Below are positions 63,393-64,000 of a stretch of 64,000 nt of DNA, one piece after another. Below the pieces are notes generated by a model. The model saw only the letters and a list, made by a program, of their open reading frames with translations, did no database searches and was not told where the DNA came from. The position numbers and the translations under genes are program-made. The stretch is from Ephemerocybe angulata (taxonomy: Eukaryota > Basidiomycota > Agaricomycetes > Agaricales > Psathyrellaceae): positions 3,410,001-3,474,000 of the forward strand of contig JAACJK010000163.1 of NCBI GenBank assembly GCA_013368325.1. Direction: 5' to 3'. Position 1 is the first letter of the stretch. Every line of letters starts with the position of its first letter.

Positions 63393-64000
63393 ATGTCCAA
63401 CCACCGTGAAAGTTCCACACAAAAGCTACCACTCTCTCAAAGGGTCGCCCAAAGCGTGAGCAATGCAAGCAGTCGGCTCACAGGAACAAGTCGCGCCCAC
63501 CAAAGTGCATCCATTCCACGCCCCGCACCACTTCCACCTCCCCCACCTCGAGACCCTCAGCTATCGCAGTACTCCACGAGGGCGAGGGAGGACGTGGGCT
63601 GGTGCAGTGCGGACTTCATGCTCGGCGCGGCGATGGTCATCATTCAGCAGGGTACGCACAAGATCGTCGTGGTACACGACAAGCGCCGGAGGTGGTTCTT
63701 CCCTCGAGGGCGGAAGGACGTCGGCGAGTCTCTAGAGACCGCCGCACTACGCGAGGGGCACGAAGAGGTACACCGATCATCCTTTATAGAGACTTGTGAA
63801 CCTGGCATCTAATCGCCTGATTTCGCCGTGTGGATGACTAGTCTGGCTATAGAGCACAGTTCATGCCGCACTGGGGTATCAATCAGCAACCAGACCAGCG
63901 CCCGAACGCATACGATTCACCAACATGCGAGCCCATCTTTTTGACTACGATGTACTGGCCCCCAAAATACAAAAAGCAGGCGGACGGCAAGATGGTCTGT
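63393..64000 (+). CDS. Nudix hydrolase, 5' part (3' end outside window)
   Basis: The ATG at 63393 starts exon 1 (to 63767), spliced over a 74-nt intron (GTACAC...GACTAG) to exon 2 at 63842, which is open to the window edge. An N-terminal Ser/Pro-rich stretch (SIPRPAPLPPPPPRDP) precedes the Nudix fold: AAMVIIQQGTHKIVVVHD, then RRRWFFPRGRKDVGE and the Nudix box G-x5-E-x7-REGHEE, completed as S-G-Y by exon 2. The Glu residues that bind Mg2+ are present. Such enzymes hydrolyse nucleoside diphosphates linked to other groups; the RWFFPRG segment recalls diphosphoinositol-polyphosphate or dinucleotide-polyphosphate hydrolases, but the substrate cannot be told from this part. Confidence 0.88.

Overview
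The window reads as nuclear DNA of a mushroom-forming basidiomycete (Agaricomycetes). Protein genes are broken by 46-71 nt introns with GTRNGY donors and CTRAY-like branch sites. There are expanded F-box and small-GTPase families, a Plavaka DNA transposon of the kind common in Agaricomycetes, and housekeeping genes of fungal type (UBP6, BAP31/YET3, eEF1B-beta, an intron-bearing tRNA-Gln).

Layout. 1-734 is the 3' end of an unidentified gene, followed by a gene of a large agaricomycete family (1122-2187). 2.3-23.1 kb holds three F-box paralogues. The middle one (4545-5834 plus 20821-21219) is split by a 14,982-bp Ty3/gypsy LTR retrotransposon (5835-20816). That element has two 1,387-bp LTRs, a 4-bp target duplication (TCGC), gag, pro and pol on the minus strand, and two intron-containing genes on the opposite (plus) strand between pol and its 3' LTR. 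23.1-25.3 kb contains a 186-bp direct repeat and a 500-bp terminal-inverted-repeat element. 25.3-29.0 kb is a cluster of three AIG1-like P-loop GTPases. 29.1-32.9 kb is a housekeeping block: UBP6 (minus), BAP31/YET3 (plus) and tRNA-Gln(UUG). 36.2-44.9 kb holds a coiled-coil protein gene, an F-box gene, eEF1B-beta and a second F-box gene. 47.0-54.2 kb holds a GPI-anchored DUF7729-type secreted protein and a degenerate kinase-like protein. 54.5-61.0 kb is a complete-looking Plavaka transposon with 23-bp perfect terminal inverted repeats and two head-to-head genes. 62.3-64.0 kb has a secreted Cys-rich protein and the start of a Nudix hydrolase.

The most notable object is the LTR element. Gag, pro and pol lie in three frames joined by two textbook -1 ribosomal frameshift sites (GGGTTTT and AAATTTT), each followed by a hairpin. 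The polypurine tract is present twice, once at the LTR and once just after pol. The stretch between the two copies is exactly where the antisense, intron-bearing cassette sits; one of its predicted proteins has a six-cysteine cluster close to Zn2Cys6. The LTRs showed no difference where I compared them, all element frames are open, and the host F-box frame rejoins exactly once one target copy is removed, so the insertion is recent. I did no database search; names rest on motifs and recall of families.
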